Of a DNA stretch of 64,000 nucleotides, positions 53,223-62,373 are shown piece by piece. Position 1 is the first letter of the stretch. Each line of letters opens with the position of its first letter. The notes beneath the pieces were generated by a model. The model was not told where the DNA came from, ran no database searches, and worked only from the letters and a program-made list of their open reading frames with translations. Source of the DNA: an uncultured Gammaproteobacteria bacterium (GTDB lineage: Bacteria; Pseudomonadota; Gammaproteobacteria; Ga0077536); assembly GCA_938082545.1 (NCBI GenBank), contig CALKCL010000011.1, positions 82,846 through 146,845 of the forward strand, given 5' to 3'. The translations under genes were made by a program, and so were the position numbers.

Positions 53223-54431
53223 TTAAGCGCTGGTAGCCAGTTTGCGTTGATTCTTCAGGAGGAGCAAGCCAATTAACATTGTTGCTGTTCCGAGCGCTAT
53301 ATAGGCCGTCTCAAATGAATGAGTTAAATTGATAATCAAACCAAATATAGGGGGCGCTACAACCACGCCAAAAAAAGTAACGAAAAGACCACCACCTGTT
53401 GCTCTGGAAACATCTTCAGCGGCGACATGACGTGTTATTTCTGCCAGGTAAATACCATTCCAAGCTGCACCGGTCGCTCCAAAAACACCGCATAAGATAA
53501 AAATTGAGATAGAGGACCATTCCGGAGTAATTAATCCAGTCAAGAGGGTGACTGTGGCCATCGCAAATGCTAAGACCATTATAAGCAGTTGACTTCGCCC
53601 TGTTGCATCAGCAACAGCACCCCAGATGATGCGACCTAAGACTGCAGAGGCGCCAAGTATCGCTAGAGCAATGCCGGCTTTTTGATTATCCCAACCAATA
53701 TTACTCTCTAAAAAAGTAACCAAGAAGTAGATGTAGCATTGCTGCGTGGCGGAGAAGAAGAAAGTAGCAATAGCTATTAGTTTTAATTGCGGGTGAGATA
53801 GAACTAACCTTAATGAGCTGAAGAAATTACCACGGAAAAGGTTTGCCTTCGGTTCCAGCTGAACGTCGAATTGCTTCCTACATAACTGTAGGATGAGGCT
53901 AGCCACGATGACACTAGTAGCAATTACGAGCATAGAGTTTTGCCAGCTATGCCGTATAAGTAACCAAGGGACGACAAGACCCGCGAGTATTCCACCTAAA
54001 GGGACTCCTGTTTGCTTAATTGAGAAGCCTAATGATAGATAACGGGTAGGCAGGTGCCTAGATAAGAGCTGGCTACTGGCAGGAGTTGCCGGTCCGTATC
54101 CAAGACCACATATAAAAGCGGAAATTAGAAACCAGATCCAGTGGCCATTGATACATAGAAGCAACCCGAGGGAACAAATGACCATGAGCCCTTGGCTTAT
54201 TCGTATAGCCCCGTAGCGTAAAACAAATCCTCCCGAAAGAAGAGAGCCTATCATCGCTCCTATATAGCTCATGGACGCGTAGAGGCCTATAGTTCCCACG
54301 CTCACGTTTAATTCTCGCGCTAACGTCGGCGCCATCACAGATACAGTAAGCGAGATCATTGTGACTAGGGCTTGTACAGAGGTGGTAGAACCGAGCACAA
54401 CTATTAGATTTCGGATGAGAGTTTTGTCCAT
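53223..54431 (-). CDS. MFS transporter
   Basis: 402 residues with about 12 membrane helices and an LRYGAIRIS loop after helix 2, and GYGPATPASSQLL near helix 4. It fits a metabolite/proton symporter of the MFS type. The gene is divergent from paaA across a 322-base gap and lies upstream of the two SDR genes on the same strand. A role in uptake of an aromatic or related acid is possible but unproven. Confidence 0.9.
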   Translation of the reverse strand: MDKTLIRNLIVVLGSTTSVQALVTMISLTVSVMAPTLARELNVSVGTIGLYASMSYIGAMIGSLLSGGFVLRYGAIRISQGLMVICSLGLLLCINGHWIWFLISAFICGLGYGPATPASSQLLSRHLPTRYLSLGFSIKQTGVPLGGILAGLVVPWLLIRHSWQNSMLVIATSVIVASLILQLCRKQFDVQLEPKANLFRGNFFSSLRLVLSHPQLKLIAIATFFFSATQQCYIYFLVTFLESNIGWDNQKAGIALAILGASAVLGRIIWGAVADATGRSQLLIMVLAFAMATVTLLTGLITPEWSSISIFILCGVFGATGAAWNGIYLAEITRHVAAEDVSRATGGGLFVTFFGVVVAPPIFGLIINLTHSFETAYIALGTATMLIGLLLLKNQRKLATSA

Positions 54432-54664
54432 TTTAAATTAGTCCGCACCCATATTGTGAAAGTCTAAACTCGATGATTCGGGCGCAAAATGAATCTGGAA
54501 ATTGGATTTTTGTAGGAAACCAGCTTCCAGTGCAGTAATCTGCAGATGTTACAGAGGGTATAAAGCGCGCGTGTCTTATACCGCTTGGTTGGCTCAGGCA
54601 TAGGAACCTTAGTTAAGCGTGCATCATAACAAATATCCTAAATATTTTATGCTTTGTTAGGCCC

Positions 54665-54721
54665 TGTATCGAGGGCATCAGAAATGTGATACACATATAC
54701 TATATTTTTATAAATATATGT
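54665..54721. promoter_or_regulatory. Inverted repeats in the paa promoter gap
   Basis: The 322 bases between the MFS gene and paaA hold no gene. They contain TGTATC (54665-54670) and its inverse GATACA (54688-54693), a 13-base palindrome ATGTGATACACAT (54684-54696), and ACATATA (54693-54699) with its inverse TATATGT (54715-54721). They are good candidates for PaaX or other operator sites. Elsewhere in the gap I see nothing definite. Confidence 0.4.
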
Positions 54722-54753
54722 AATATATTAACCGCTAGGACTATTGGCAACAA

Positions 54754-55713
54754 ATGGTGGATGTGATGAGCTTTACTGACGAGCAGTGTCAATTTGACGC
54801 AATTATCGAGGCAGAGGAAAAGATTGAGCCTCGGGATTGGATGCCAGAAAAATATAGGCTCAATCTTGTTCGGCAGATGTCCCAGCACGCACACTCTGAA
54901 GTAGTGGGGCAGCTGCCTGAGGGGAACTGGATTGGGCGCGCGCCAACGTTACGCCGAAAGGCTATCCTGTTAGCAAAAGTTCAAGATGAGGCAGGACATG
55001 GGCTCTATCTTTATAGCGCTGCAGAAACACTGGGTGTCTCACGTGAAGAAATGATGAACGACCTTTTGATTGGGAAAGCAAAGTACGCTTCGATCTTTAA
55101 TTATCCGACTTTGACCTGGGCTGATGTAGGAGCGATAGGTTGGTTGGTGGATGGCGCAGCCATTGTGAATCAAATCTCTCTTTGCCGGACTTCGTATGGC
55201 CCCTATGCGCGCGCTATGGTCAAAATCTGTAAAGAAGAAAGTTTTCATATGAGGCAAGGGTACGAAATCATGCAAGTGCTTGCCGAAGGCGCAGCTGCTC
55301 AAAAAGCTATGGCGCAAGATGCACTCAATCGATGGTGGTGGCCAACATTGATGATGTTTGGGCCACATGATAGTGAGTCTGCCAATTCTCAACAATCTAT
55401 GAAATGGAAAATCAAACGGCAGTCAAATGATGAGTTAAGACAAAAATTTGTAGATCAGACGGTGAAGCAAGCCGATCATCTTGGACTTGCTATTCCAGAC
55501 CAAGATCTCAAATGGAATGAAGAGCGAGGACATTACGACTTCGGGCCTATTGATTGGGAAGAGTTTGCACGAGTGGTCAAGGGTGGAGGTTTATGTAACG
55601 ACGCTCGTTTAGAGGCCCGAAGAAAGGCAAATAATGAAGGACAATGGGTGAAAGACGCACTCATGGCATACGCCGAAAAACACTCAAGATCTGATGTTGA
55701 TCAGGTGGCATGA
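54754..55713 (+). CDS. paaA: Phenylacetyl-CoA epoxidase catalytic subunit
   Basis: 319 residues. PaaA is the diiron oxygenase subunit of the PaaABCE complex that epoxidises phenylacetyl-CoA. The metal-binding helices appear as KVQDEAGHG (near 72-80) and [12 protein letters not shown] (near 162-173), with the glutamate and histidine ligands. The C-terminal part, [17 protein letters not shown], is typical. It is first in the paaABCDEX cluster. ATG 54754 is chosen; ATG 54766 is a close alternative. Confidence 0.96.
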   Translation: MVDVMSFTDEQCQFDAIIEAEEKIEPRDWMPEKYRLNLVRQMSQHAHSEVVGQLPEGNWIGRAPTLRRKAILLAKVQDEAGHGLYLYSAAETLGVSREEMMNDLLIGKAKYASIFNYPTLTWADVGAIGWLVDGAAIVNQISLCRTSYGPYARAMVKICKEESFHMRQGYEIMQVLAEGAAAQKAMAQDALNRWWWPTLMMFGPHDSESANSQQSMKWKIKRQSNDELRQKFVDQTVKQADHLGLAIPDQDLKWNEERGHYDFGPIDWEEFARVVKGGGLCNDARLEARRKANNEGQWVKDALMAYAEKHSRSDVDQVA

Positions 55714-55724
55714 AGGAGTATTCA

Positions 55725-56009
55725 ATGTTGAAAGGTCATTTTCCTTTATGGGAAGTATTTGTTCGAGGGCGACGAGGCTTAGATCATAAGCATATAGGCA
55801 GCCTACATGCGTCAGATGCAGATCAGGCTATGAAGTCCGCCCGCGACACTTATACTCGGCGCCAAGAAGGGGTGAGCATTTGGGTTGTGAGAGCAGAAGA
55901 TATTCATGCCAGTCAGTTTGAAAATGATGCTTCCTTTTTCGATCCAGCCGAGGATAAGGTTTACCGGCATCCAACATTTTATGAGGTGCCGGAAGAATTG
56001 AAATTATGA
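55725..56009 (+). CDS. paaB: Phenylacetyl-CoA epoxidase small structural subunit
   Basis: 94 residues from ATG 55725, with AAGGAG 7 bases upstream. The N-terminus then aligns in length with E. coli PaaB (PLWEVFVRG). The ATGA at 55710 overlapping the paaA stop gives a 99-residue alternative, which I consider less likely. HKHIGSLHASDADQAM and VYRHPTFYEVPEE are family blocks. It holds the epoxidase complex together; it has no catalytic site. Confidence 0.95.
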   Translation: MLKGHFPLWEVFVRGRRGLDHKHIGSLHASDADQAMKSARDTYTRRQEGVSIWVVRAEDIHASQFENDASFFDPAEDKVYRHPTFYEVPEELKL

Positions 56010-56758
56010 CTAAGAACCACTATAGATACGTTTTACGATTAGGTGATAACGCCTTAATTCTTGGGCAGAGAATGACTGAATGGTGTGGTCACAGTCCTCT
56101 CCTCGAGGAAGATATCGCTATGGCGAACTGTGCTCTCGATCATGTTGGTCGGGCAAGACTATTGTTGAGCTATGCGGCTGAGTTAGAGGGAGAGGGTCGT
56201 TCGGAGGATGATTTGGCGTTTGTTCGGAGCGATCGTGAGTTTGAAAATTTTCTACTTTGTGAGCTGCCTATAGGAGACTATGCGTTCACGATGGCCCGTC
56301 AGTATCTTTTGGATACTTACCATTATCATTTATTCACTGAGTTAGTATCTTCTTCTGATGAAACACTGAGTGCTATTGCTAAAAAAGCGATAAAGGAAAC
56401 AACGTACCATATGGATAGGAGCCGTGACTGGGTATTGCGTCTGGGGGACGGCACCGAAGAGAGTCATGAGAGGATGCAAGTCGCGCTGGAAGGAATGTGG
56501 AATTATACGGAAGAGTTGTTTGAGAGAGATCCAGTCGATGTTCAAATGATAGCTGAAGCTGTTGGTCCAGATCCAGAGTGGCTACATTCAAAGTGGCAAG
56601 CTGATATCAATGCCACTATAAAAGAAGCAACTCTTAGCGTACCTGAAAAAAAATGGTCCTTGTCTGGTGGGCGAAATGGAATACACACCGAGGCTATGGG
56701 GCATTTGCTATCCGAGATGCAATATCTGCAAAGAACTTATCCAGGGTTGAATTGGTAG
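56006..56758 (+). CDS. paaC: Phenylacetyl-CoA epoxidase structural subunit
   Basis: 250 residues, a diiron-fold subunit that pairs with PaaA. Family blocks are LRLGDNALILGQRMTEWCGHSPLLEEDIAMAN near 10-40, DRSRDWVLRLGDGTEESHERM near 133-152 and a C-terminal GRNGIHTEAMG. PaaC lacks a functional metal site in known members. It starts with an ATGA overlap of the paaB stop; paaD begins at its stop (TAGTG). Confidence 0.96.
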   Translation: MTKNHYRYVLRLGDNALILGQRMTEWCGHSPLLEEDIAMANCALDHVGRARLLLSYAAELEGEGRSEDDLAFVRSDREFENFLLCELPIGDYAFTMARQYLLDTYHYHLFTELVSSSDETLSAIAKKAIKETTYHMDRSRDWVLRLGDGTEESHERMQVALEGMWNYTEELFERDPVDVQMIAEAVGPDPEWLHSKWQADINATIKEATLSVPEKKWSLSGGRNGIHTEAMGHLLSEMQYLQRTYPGLNW

Positions 56759-57261
56759 TGAGTGATTCTTTCGTAAATGATTCCGTTGAAGCGAGTGCAA
56801 GTAAGTCTCGGATTTTGGGGCTACTAGAAAAAGTTTGCGACCCTGAAATTCCGACACTAAGCATCTTGGATCTTGGGATCTTAAGAGATGTAGTCTGTCA
56901 TCCAAAGCATTTGGAAGTGGTTATTACTCCAACTTACTGCGGTTGTCCCGCGATGAAAACCATAGAATTTGACGTCATAAGAGCCCTTGACGAGGCAGGG
57001 TATAAGGAGGTCAAAGTAACAATGCAGTTAGCACCACCATGGACGACAGATTGGATCTCTAAGCGCGGTCGGGCGATGCTTTTAAAAGAAGGTATTGCAC
57101 CGCCGGTGGAGAGTAGAGATAGTTTTGGTCAGGGTATTAAGTGTCCCAGGTGCGCGTCACATGATGTTTCGTTAATTAGTGTGTTTGGGTCTACTGCCTG
57201 CAAGTCCCTTTATCGTTGCGGTAGTTGTCTTGAGCCGTTTGATTATTTCAAATGTCACTAG
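56758..57261 (+). CDS. paaD: Phenylacetyl-CoA epoxidase maturation protein
   Basis: 167 residues from GTG 56758, which overlaps the paaC stop by one base; longer in-frame starts run into paaC. An N-terminal DUF59/MIP18-like half (DPEIPTLSILDLGILRDV, TYCGCPAMKTIE) is followed by a zinc-ribbon-like tail with CPRC and CGSC pairs. PaaD is needed for iron-centre assembly of the epoxidase. Its stop overlaps paaE by 10 bases. Confidence 0.93.
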   Translation: MSDSFVNDSVEASASKSRILGLLEKVCDPEIPTLSILDLGILRDVVCHPKHLEVVITPTYCGCPAMKTIEFDVIRALDEAGYKEVKVTMQLAPPWTTDWISKRGRAMLLKEGIAPPVESRDSFGQGIKCPRCASHDVSLISVFGSTACKSLYRCGSCLEPFDYFKCH

Positions 57262-58343
57262 GAGCTTTTAATAAACTGCCCGTTGTTGCTATTCATCGCG
57301 AGATTGAGGATGCGGTGACTGTCGATCTGAGAATACCAGACTCGCTGCGTGGGAAGTATCGCTTTAAGCCTGGCCAGTACCTGACTCTGAGGCGCGACAT
57401 AAAGGGTGAAGATGTACGGCGATGCTATTCGATCTGCAGCACGGATAATGATGAATATATTTCTGTTGCGGTAAAAAAGTTAAAGAATGGGGTCTTTTCT
57501 TCTTGGGTCAATGAGGCATTAAAGATCGGCGATAGTATTGAGGTGAGTCCTCCTGCTGGGAAATTCATTTACGAGCAAGGTAACAAAGATATGAAGCGAT
57601 ATCTTTGTGTAGCTGCGGGAAGCGGCATCACTCCTATCATGTCAATTATTAGATCTATTCTTGATGGAGAGCGACAGAGCACCGTTACCTTAGTCTATGG
57701 CAACCAACGGGTCTCAAGTATTCTGTTCAGGAATAAGCTAGAACAACTTAAGAATCAATATCTAGAACGGTTGCAGTTAGTCCATATATTAAGCCAGGAG
57801 TCGAGAGAAATCTCTCTGCTACACGGACGTATTAATTATCAAAAATTGAGTTCTATGACGCCTGCCCTTTTTGACATCGCTGCTATGGATGAAGTTTTTC
57901 TTTGTGGTCCAGAGACGATGACTAATCAGTTGTTAGAAGATCTTGTGTCTGATGGTATCCCTAAGGAGAAAATTAAACTTGAATTATTCGTCTCTAGTTC
58001 AACTCGTCTAGAGGATAACGTGCATCCTGTTGGCTCTAATGTCTTCGGAGAAGAAAGTATTTCACGAGTAGCGATCACTTTAGATGGGCGAAAAGTGAAG
58101 TTCGATATGAATAGAAACGGACGAAGCGTTCTTGACCAAGCTCTTCTAGAAGGCGTCGATCTTCCTTTCGCATGTAAAGGAGGGGTCTGTGGTACTTGTC
58201 GTGCCAAACTTGTCAAAGGAGAGGTGAGTATGGCAGCGCATCATGCGCTATTACCCGAAGAAATAGCTGATGGTTATATTCTCTCCTGTCAGGCTCAACC
58301 AGTTTCCGAGGATGTGCAGATTGATTTTGATCGTGCGCTATAA
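57252..58343 (+). CDS. paaE: Phenylacetyl-CoA epoxidase reductase
   Basis: 363 residues. FAD domain with RCYSICS near 57 and the NAD half with AAGSGITPIMSII near 120-132, then a plant-type [2Fe-2S] domain with CKGGVCGTC and a later cysteine in LSCQAQ. It passes electrons from NADPH to PaaA. It overlaps paaD by 10 bases, consistent with tight co-expression. Confidence 0.95.
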   Translation: MSLGAFNKLPVVAIHREIEDAVTVDLRIPDSLRGKYRFKPGQYLTLRRDIKGEDVRRCYSICSTDNDEYISVAVKKLKNGVFSSWVNEALKIGDSIEVSPPAGKFIYEQGNKDMKRYLCVAAGSGITPIMSIIRSILDGERQSTVTLVYGNQRVSSILFRNKLEQLKNQYLERLQLVHILSQESREISLLHGRINYQKLSSMTPALFDIAAMDEVFLCGPETMTNQLLEDLVSDGIPKEKIKLELFVSSSTRLEDNVHPVGSNVFGEESISRVAITLDGRKVKFDMNRNGRSVLDQALLEGVDLPFACKGGVCGTCRAKLVKGEVSMAAHHALLPEEIADGYILSCQAQPVSEDVQIDFDRAL

Positions 58344-58351
58344 AGCCGTGG

Positions 58352-59257
58352 ATGAATAAAGCGACGCCGACTTCAGTACAGTCCTTCCTAAAGACTCGGG
58401 TGTTGAGAGCAGGATCTCTTGCGATCACAGTTTTTGGCGACTGCATATCTCAACATGGGGGATCGGTCTGGATGGGCAGTTTGATTCAGGTGCTAGAGAA
58501 ATTTGGATTAAATGCGCGGCAAGTTAGGACAGCTGTTTCTCGATTAAGTCGAAATAATTGGTTGCAGTCTGAGCGAATAGGACGACGAAGCTTCTACACA
58601 CTAAGTACAGCCGGAGAGCAGGACTATAATAAAGCGTCTCGTCAAATATATTCCTCTGGTGAACCGTCATGGGACAAGTCGTGGACAATTCTTATTTGCA
58701 AGAAAGAGAACTTCTTCGCGTATGAAGAGTTTGTGCGACAGCTCAAATGGCTTGGCTTTGGAGTACTAGTAAATGGCGCGTTTGCGCACCCAAGGACAGA
58801 CACAGCGGCACTGAAAAATCTAATACAGGAATTTAAGGCGGCTAGATATGTGACACATTGGCAGGCTAGTCTACAAGATGATTTGATTCCTAAAAAGCTA
58901 GTTAAGAGCGCGTGGCAATTAGATAAGGTGTCGATAGGCTATAACTCATTCATACAGGATTTCTCGAGTCTTTCTAACAGTATTTCTAATCCTAGGGATC
59001 TCACTCCTGAAGATTCTTTTATTTGTCGGATTTTACTGATACATGAGTACCGACGGATTCTGCTTAAAGTCGCCGATTTGCCGCACGAAATTCTACCAAG
59101 AGCTTGGCCTGGGCATCTTGCTATGACTATAACAGGTGAACTCTACAGGCAGTTAAGTGAAAATAGCCTCGAGTATATCCAAGAACAATTTGTGCATTAT
59201 GAGGGAAGGTTCTCCAGGCCCAGTGGAGTTTTTTTTCAACGCTTTGGAGGACTGTGA
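58352..59257 (+). CDS. paaX: Phenylacetate-catabolism repressor
   Basis: 301 residues of the PaaX family. The N-terminal winged-helix region is AITVFGDCISQHGGSVWMGSLIQVLEKFGLNARQVRTAVSRLSRNNWLQ (about 27-76). The family senses phenylacetyl-CoA and represses the pathway. It lies 8 bases after paaE, so it is autoregulated if its sites are the repeats upstream of paaA. paaK, paaF, paaG, paaH, paaJ and paaZ are absent from the window. Confidence 0.94.
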   Translation: MNKATPTSVQSFLKTRVLRAGSLAITVFGDCISQHGGSVWMGSLIQVLEKFGLNARQVRTAVSRLSRNNWLQSERIGRRSFYTLSTAGEQDYNKASRQIYSSGEPSWDKSWTILICKKENFFAYEEFVRQLKWLGFGVLVNGAFAHPRTDTAALKNLIQEFKAARYVTHWQASLQDDLIPKKLVKSAWQLDKVSIGYNSFIQDFSSLSNSISNPRDLTPEDSFICRILLIHEYRRILLKVADLPHEILPRAWPGHLAMTITGELYRQLSENSLEYIQEQFVHYEGRFSRPSGVFFQRFGGL

Positions 59258-59405
59258 GCTTTTGTTTAATTAAGAATGACAAACTTTTAATTATATTCAT
59301 ATCAGTATGCGCTTATGATGTAGGCAGTTAGAACTGCTTTGCTTGCTCGACAGTTCAATAACTTTTAATTGACCGAGTACTATAGTTATTTTAGAGGAAT
59401 TACTT

Positions 59406-60098
59406 ATGAAATTTATTGTCACAACGATGTTTCTGATTGTGTCTTGGGCTGTCAATGCGACTCCTGCTATGACTGTATACACCATTAACACTGCAGACCA
59501 TGTCGCCTACCACGATTGGGTAAGAGATAGCGGACCTGTCGTTGGAAAATCTCTTGGAGCGCATGTTGTCGGAGTGTGCACGCCTCATGTTGGCGCGGTA
59601 AAAGATAAGGATCTTTATGTTTATATGCTCACTGATACTTTGGCATCTGCATTGGATGGCCTACCAGGGAACAAGACGCTTAAGACAGAGTTAGCGAAGT
59701 TAAAGTCGGGTCGAGAGGTTAGAAATAAGCAATTATTCAGTGCTGTGAAAACGCAGTCGACTCTGGTATTAAAAGCTGGAGAAAAGCACGCTATATGGAG
59801 TACGTTGGTAAGGACTAAAAACATGCGCGCATTTGTGCGAGCTATTAGCGGCCTGGAACAGGCTTTTCATAACAATGGTTTTGGGGATATCGGAATTAGC
59901 GTGTTTCGAGGACATTCAGGTGATACGACTGGAATGGGTATGGTATCAGTTGTTGCTCCCAACTCCAGAAGGCTTGGAGAGACTTTTGATGCGCTTACAG
60001 AAGAACGGTGGGCTAAAAGCGCCTACCGATCAGTTAAGTCTGAGAGAAAACTCGTCCGGTCGGTGGGCGGAGCGTGTGAAACGGTATACGTTAAGTAA
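59406..60098 (+). CDS. Secreted protein of unknown function
   Basis: 230 residues with a signal peptide (MKFIVTTMFLIVSWAVNATPA), so periplasmic or secreted. The mature part begins MTVYTINTADHVAYHDWVRDSGPVV. Two similar halves are possible (YTINTADHVAYHDWV and LKAGEKHAIWSTLV), suggesting a duplicated alpha/beta-barrel-like fold, which is only an impression. No family recognised. GAGGAATT precedes the ATG. A hairpin follows its stop. Confidence 0.72.
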   Translation: MKFIVTTMFLIVSWAVNATPAMTVYTINTADHVAYHDWVRDSGPVVGKSLGAHVVGVCTPHVGAVKDKDLYVYMLTDTLASALDGLPGNKTLKTELAKLKSGREVRNKQLFSAVKTQSTLVLKAGEKHAIWSTLVRTKNMRAFVRAISGLEQAFHNNGFGDIGISVFRGHSGDTTGMGMVSVVAPNSRRLGETFDALTEERWAKSAYRSVKSERKLVRSVGGACETVYVK

Positions 60099-60120
60099 CG
60101 AGTTTTTATTGTTGAGTAAG

Positions 60121-60146
60121 CCCAGTTCAGGGGATTTTGAACTGGG
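60121..60146. terminator. Possible bidirectional terminator
   Basis: CCCAGTTCA (60121-60129) pairs with TGAACTGGG (60138-60146). It lies between two convergent genes. T-runs are short on both sides, so strength is uncertain. Confidence 0.55.
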
Positions 60147-60166
60147 TTATCCGTGTTTCTAAGTTC

Positions 60167-61783
60167 TCACTTGGTAAAGTTAAAGCCTCGGTAACCGTCG
60201 TCTGCACAGTTTCTGAACTCTTCTAAGTATGCGGGCAATCCACCGGGGTACATCAACATTTCTTTGGGTTTCCCAGGCACGTTAGCGCCCATATACCAGG
60301 AGTCCGCCTTCGGGAAAAGTGTCCCGGCAGCAAGCTCTAATACCTGGTTACGCCAGCTTTCTTCAGCATCTTTATCCGCTTCAACCCGAGCGTAGTCGTT
60401 TTCTCGAATATGGCAGAGCATTTCTATGATGCATTCACCTTGATACTCGGCGCTTGATGGCCCATTACAGAAACCAGTCGGTGCCTGAGGACCATAGCTG
60501 ATTAGGACGTTTGGAAAAGATGCTGTGGCCAGACCTAGGTGGGTTCTGACTCCCATGGCCCATTTTTCTTTCAGCGAGATTCCATTTGTACCGGTCAGAT
60601 TAATTGAGGTAAGTCCGCCAGTAACGGCATCGAATCCTGTTGCAAAAGCGATAATATCGAAATCATAAGATGCTTCTTGTGTTTCGACTCCAGCTTCGGT
60701 TATTTTGCTCAGAGGCTCTTCTTTTAGTGAGACTAAGGTCGCATTGTCGTGATTGAAAATATCAAAATACCATTGCTCTAGCGATGGTCTCTTGACTCCA
60801 TAAGGATGTGGCGGCTCAGTAGGAGCAAGTTTTTTTGCTAAAACCGGATCAGTGATACGTGCTCTGGTCTTTTTTAGCCAGAAATCATAAGCAGTCCTGT
60901 TGACAGTTTCATTAGAGAAAATGTCGTGGTAGGTTCCCAGCCAAAAATTAAATCCACCAGCTTCCCACAATCTTTCGTATGTCTCTTCTCGTTCTTCATC
61001 GCTTACGTCCAAGCCAGAAACAGGTATTAGATCCATGTCGAAGCCCCCAAACGTCTCACTCCTTTTCTTAAAGCGGGCGGGAAGTTCTTCCTTCATGGCA
61101 ACATTGTCGGCTTCGGAATAGGAAGCTTGTCCCATAGGTAGATACAAATTCGGGGTACGTTGGAAAACTGTAACGTGAGAGGCTACCTTTGACGCCTCCT
61201 GAGCAACTTGAATTCCACTCGCTCCAGTTCCGATTACGCCTACTCTTTTCCCCGTAAAGTCGATCCCTTTCTGCGGCCAAGCTGCGGTATGATGCAGTTC
61301 TCCTTTAAAAGTGTCTATTCCTTGTACATCTGGCATATAAGGTTTTGACGCAAAACCTGTGCATAGAACAACAAATTTTGAGCGGTAAACACCTCCTACA
61401 TCGGTTTTGAGTGACCATTCGTTTGTGATTTCGTTGAATTCTGCGCCAGTAACTCGAGTATTCAGATCGACATCTTTACTTAGATCAAGTTTTTCATCTA
61501 CGTAATCGAAATATCGCCTCATTTCTTCCCAACCGGGGAACCGCTCGCTCCAGCTCCAATCATTCCAGAGCTCTTTTTTAGAGAATTGATAGATCTGGCA
61601 ATGAGTATCTACTCGCGCGCCTGGATAACAATTCCAATGCCAGATACCGCCAATTCCAGCTCCGGCTTCAACCAAGCGCACGTTGAACCCTTCTTCTCGC
61701 AAACGGTAGAGTTGATACACTCCAGAAAATCCAGCTCCAACGATGACTATTTCGAATTCTTTTTCTTTAGATGTATCAGACAT
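60167..61783 (-). CDS. Baeyer-Villiger-type flavin monooxygenase
   Basis: 538 residues. FAD motif GAGFSG at 16-21, GGIWHWNCYPGARVDTHC (45-62), full BVMO fingerprint FKGELHHTAAWP at 159-170 and NADPH motif GTGASG at 185-190. The C-terminal block SWYMGANVPGKPKEMLMY is shared with the BVMO at 12501 (SWYMGANIPGKPRALLSY), so these two are the closest pair in the window. It would oxidise a ketone to an ester. It is the fourth BVMO here and stands apart from the 12-21 kb cluster. Confidence 0.94.
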   Translation of the reverse strand: MSDTSKEKEFEIVIVGAGFSGVYQLYRLREEGFNVRLVEAGAGIGGIWHWNCYPGARVDTHCQIYQFSKKELWNDWSWSERFPGWEEMRRYFDYVDEKLDLSKDVDLNTRVTGAEFNEITNEWSLKTDVGGVYRSKFVVLCTGFASKPYMPDVQGIDTFKGELHHTAAWPQKGIDFTGKRVGVIGTGASGIQVAQEASKVASHVTVFQRTPNLYLPMGQASYSEADNVAMKEELPARFKKRSETFGGFDMDLIPVSGLDVSDEEREETYERLWEAGGFNFWLGTYHDIFSNETVNRTAYDFWLKKTRARITDPVLAKKLAPTEPPHPYGVKRPSLEQWYFDIFNHDNATLVSLKEEPLSKITEAGVETQEASYDFDIIAFATGFDAVTGGLTSINLTGTNGISLKEKWAMGVRTHLGLATASFPNVLISYGPQAPTGFCNGPSSAEYQGECIIEMLCHIRENDYARVEADKDAEESWRNQVLELAAGTLFPKADSWYMGANVPGKPKEMLMYPGGLPAYLEEFRNCADDGYRGFNFTK

Positions 61784-61892
61784 ATTATTTTTGTCCTAGT
61801 CAGGCACACTTATAAGTGGCAGCGTACTTCCTGGCTTGTTAATAGTTTATTACCGCTTCACTCGTAGCGATTATCTCAGTTATTGAGAATAA

Positions 61893-62174
61893 TCACTCGG
61901 TACGACTGGTGATCTCTAGGAGATGGAAACCAAACTGTGTTTGAACTGGGCCATGGACCTCTCCTATCGCACCACTAAAAACCACTGCATCAAACTCTGG
62001 GACCATCATTCCTGGTCCGAAAGATCCTAGATCTCCACCTTGGGCAGACGACGGACAACTAGAGTTAGCTTTAGCAACATCAGCAAAGTCACTGCCGTTA
62101 GTTATTTCTTCTTTAAGAGCAGTGCATTTTTCAACACTGTCCACGAGGATATGTCTTGCAGTAGCTTGTGCCAT
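61893..62174 (-). CDS. Parvulin-type peptidyl-prolyl isomerase
   Basis: 93 residues, a single parvulin domain: ATARHILVDSVEKC at the start, GGDLGSFGPGMMVPEFDAVVF in the middle and QFGFHLLEI at the end. There is no signal peptide, so it is cytoplasmic, like E. coli PpiC. AAGGA precedes ATG 62174. Confidence 0.94.
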   Translation of the reverse strand: MAQATARHILVDSVEKCTALKEEITNGSDFADVAKANSSCPSSAQGGDLGSFGPGMMVPEFDAVVFSGAIGEVHGPVQTQFGFHLLEITSRTE

Positions 62175-62373
62175 GAATGAATCCTTAAAAAATTTTTAAT
62201 TTAAATGAACGTTTATTTTACTTAATCTATTGCTAATGTCGAGTGCACCGTTGAATATAAAAGTTCACTTAAATAAGGTGATGGATGCTTTCTAGCCAGA
62301 AATATGTTGTGTTTGAACAGTGGCTAAGTTACAAAAGATATTGAAAAAATAAAAAATATTTTGGGGAGTTTTC

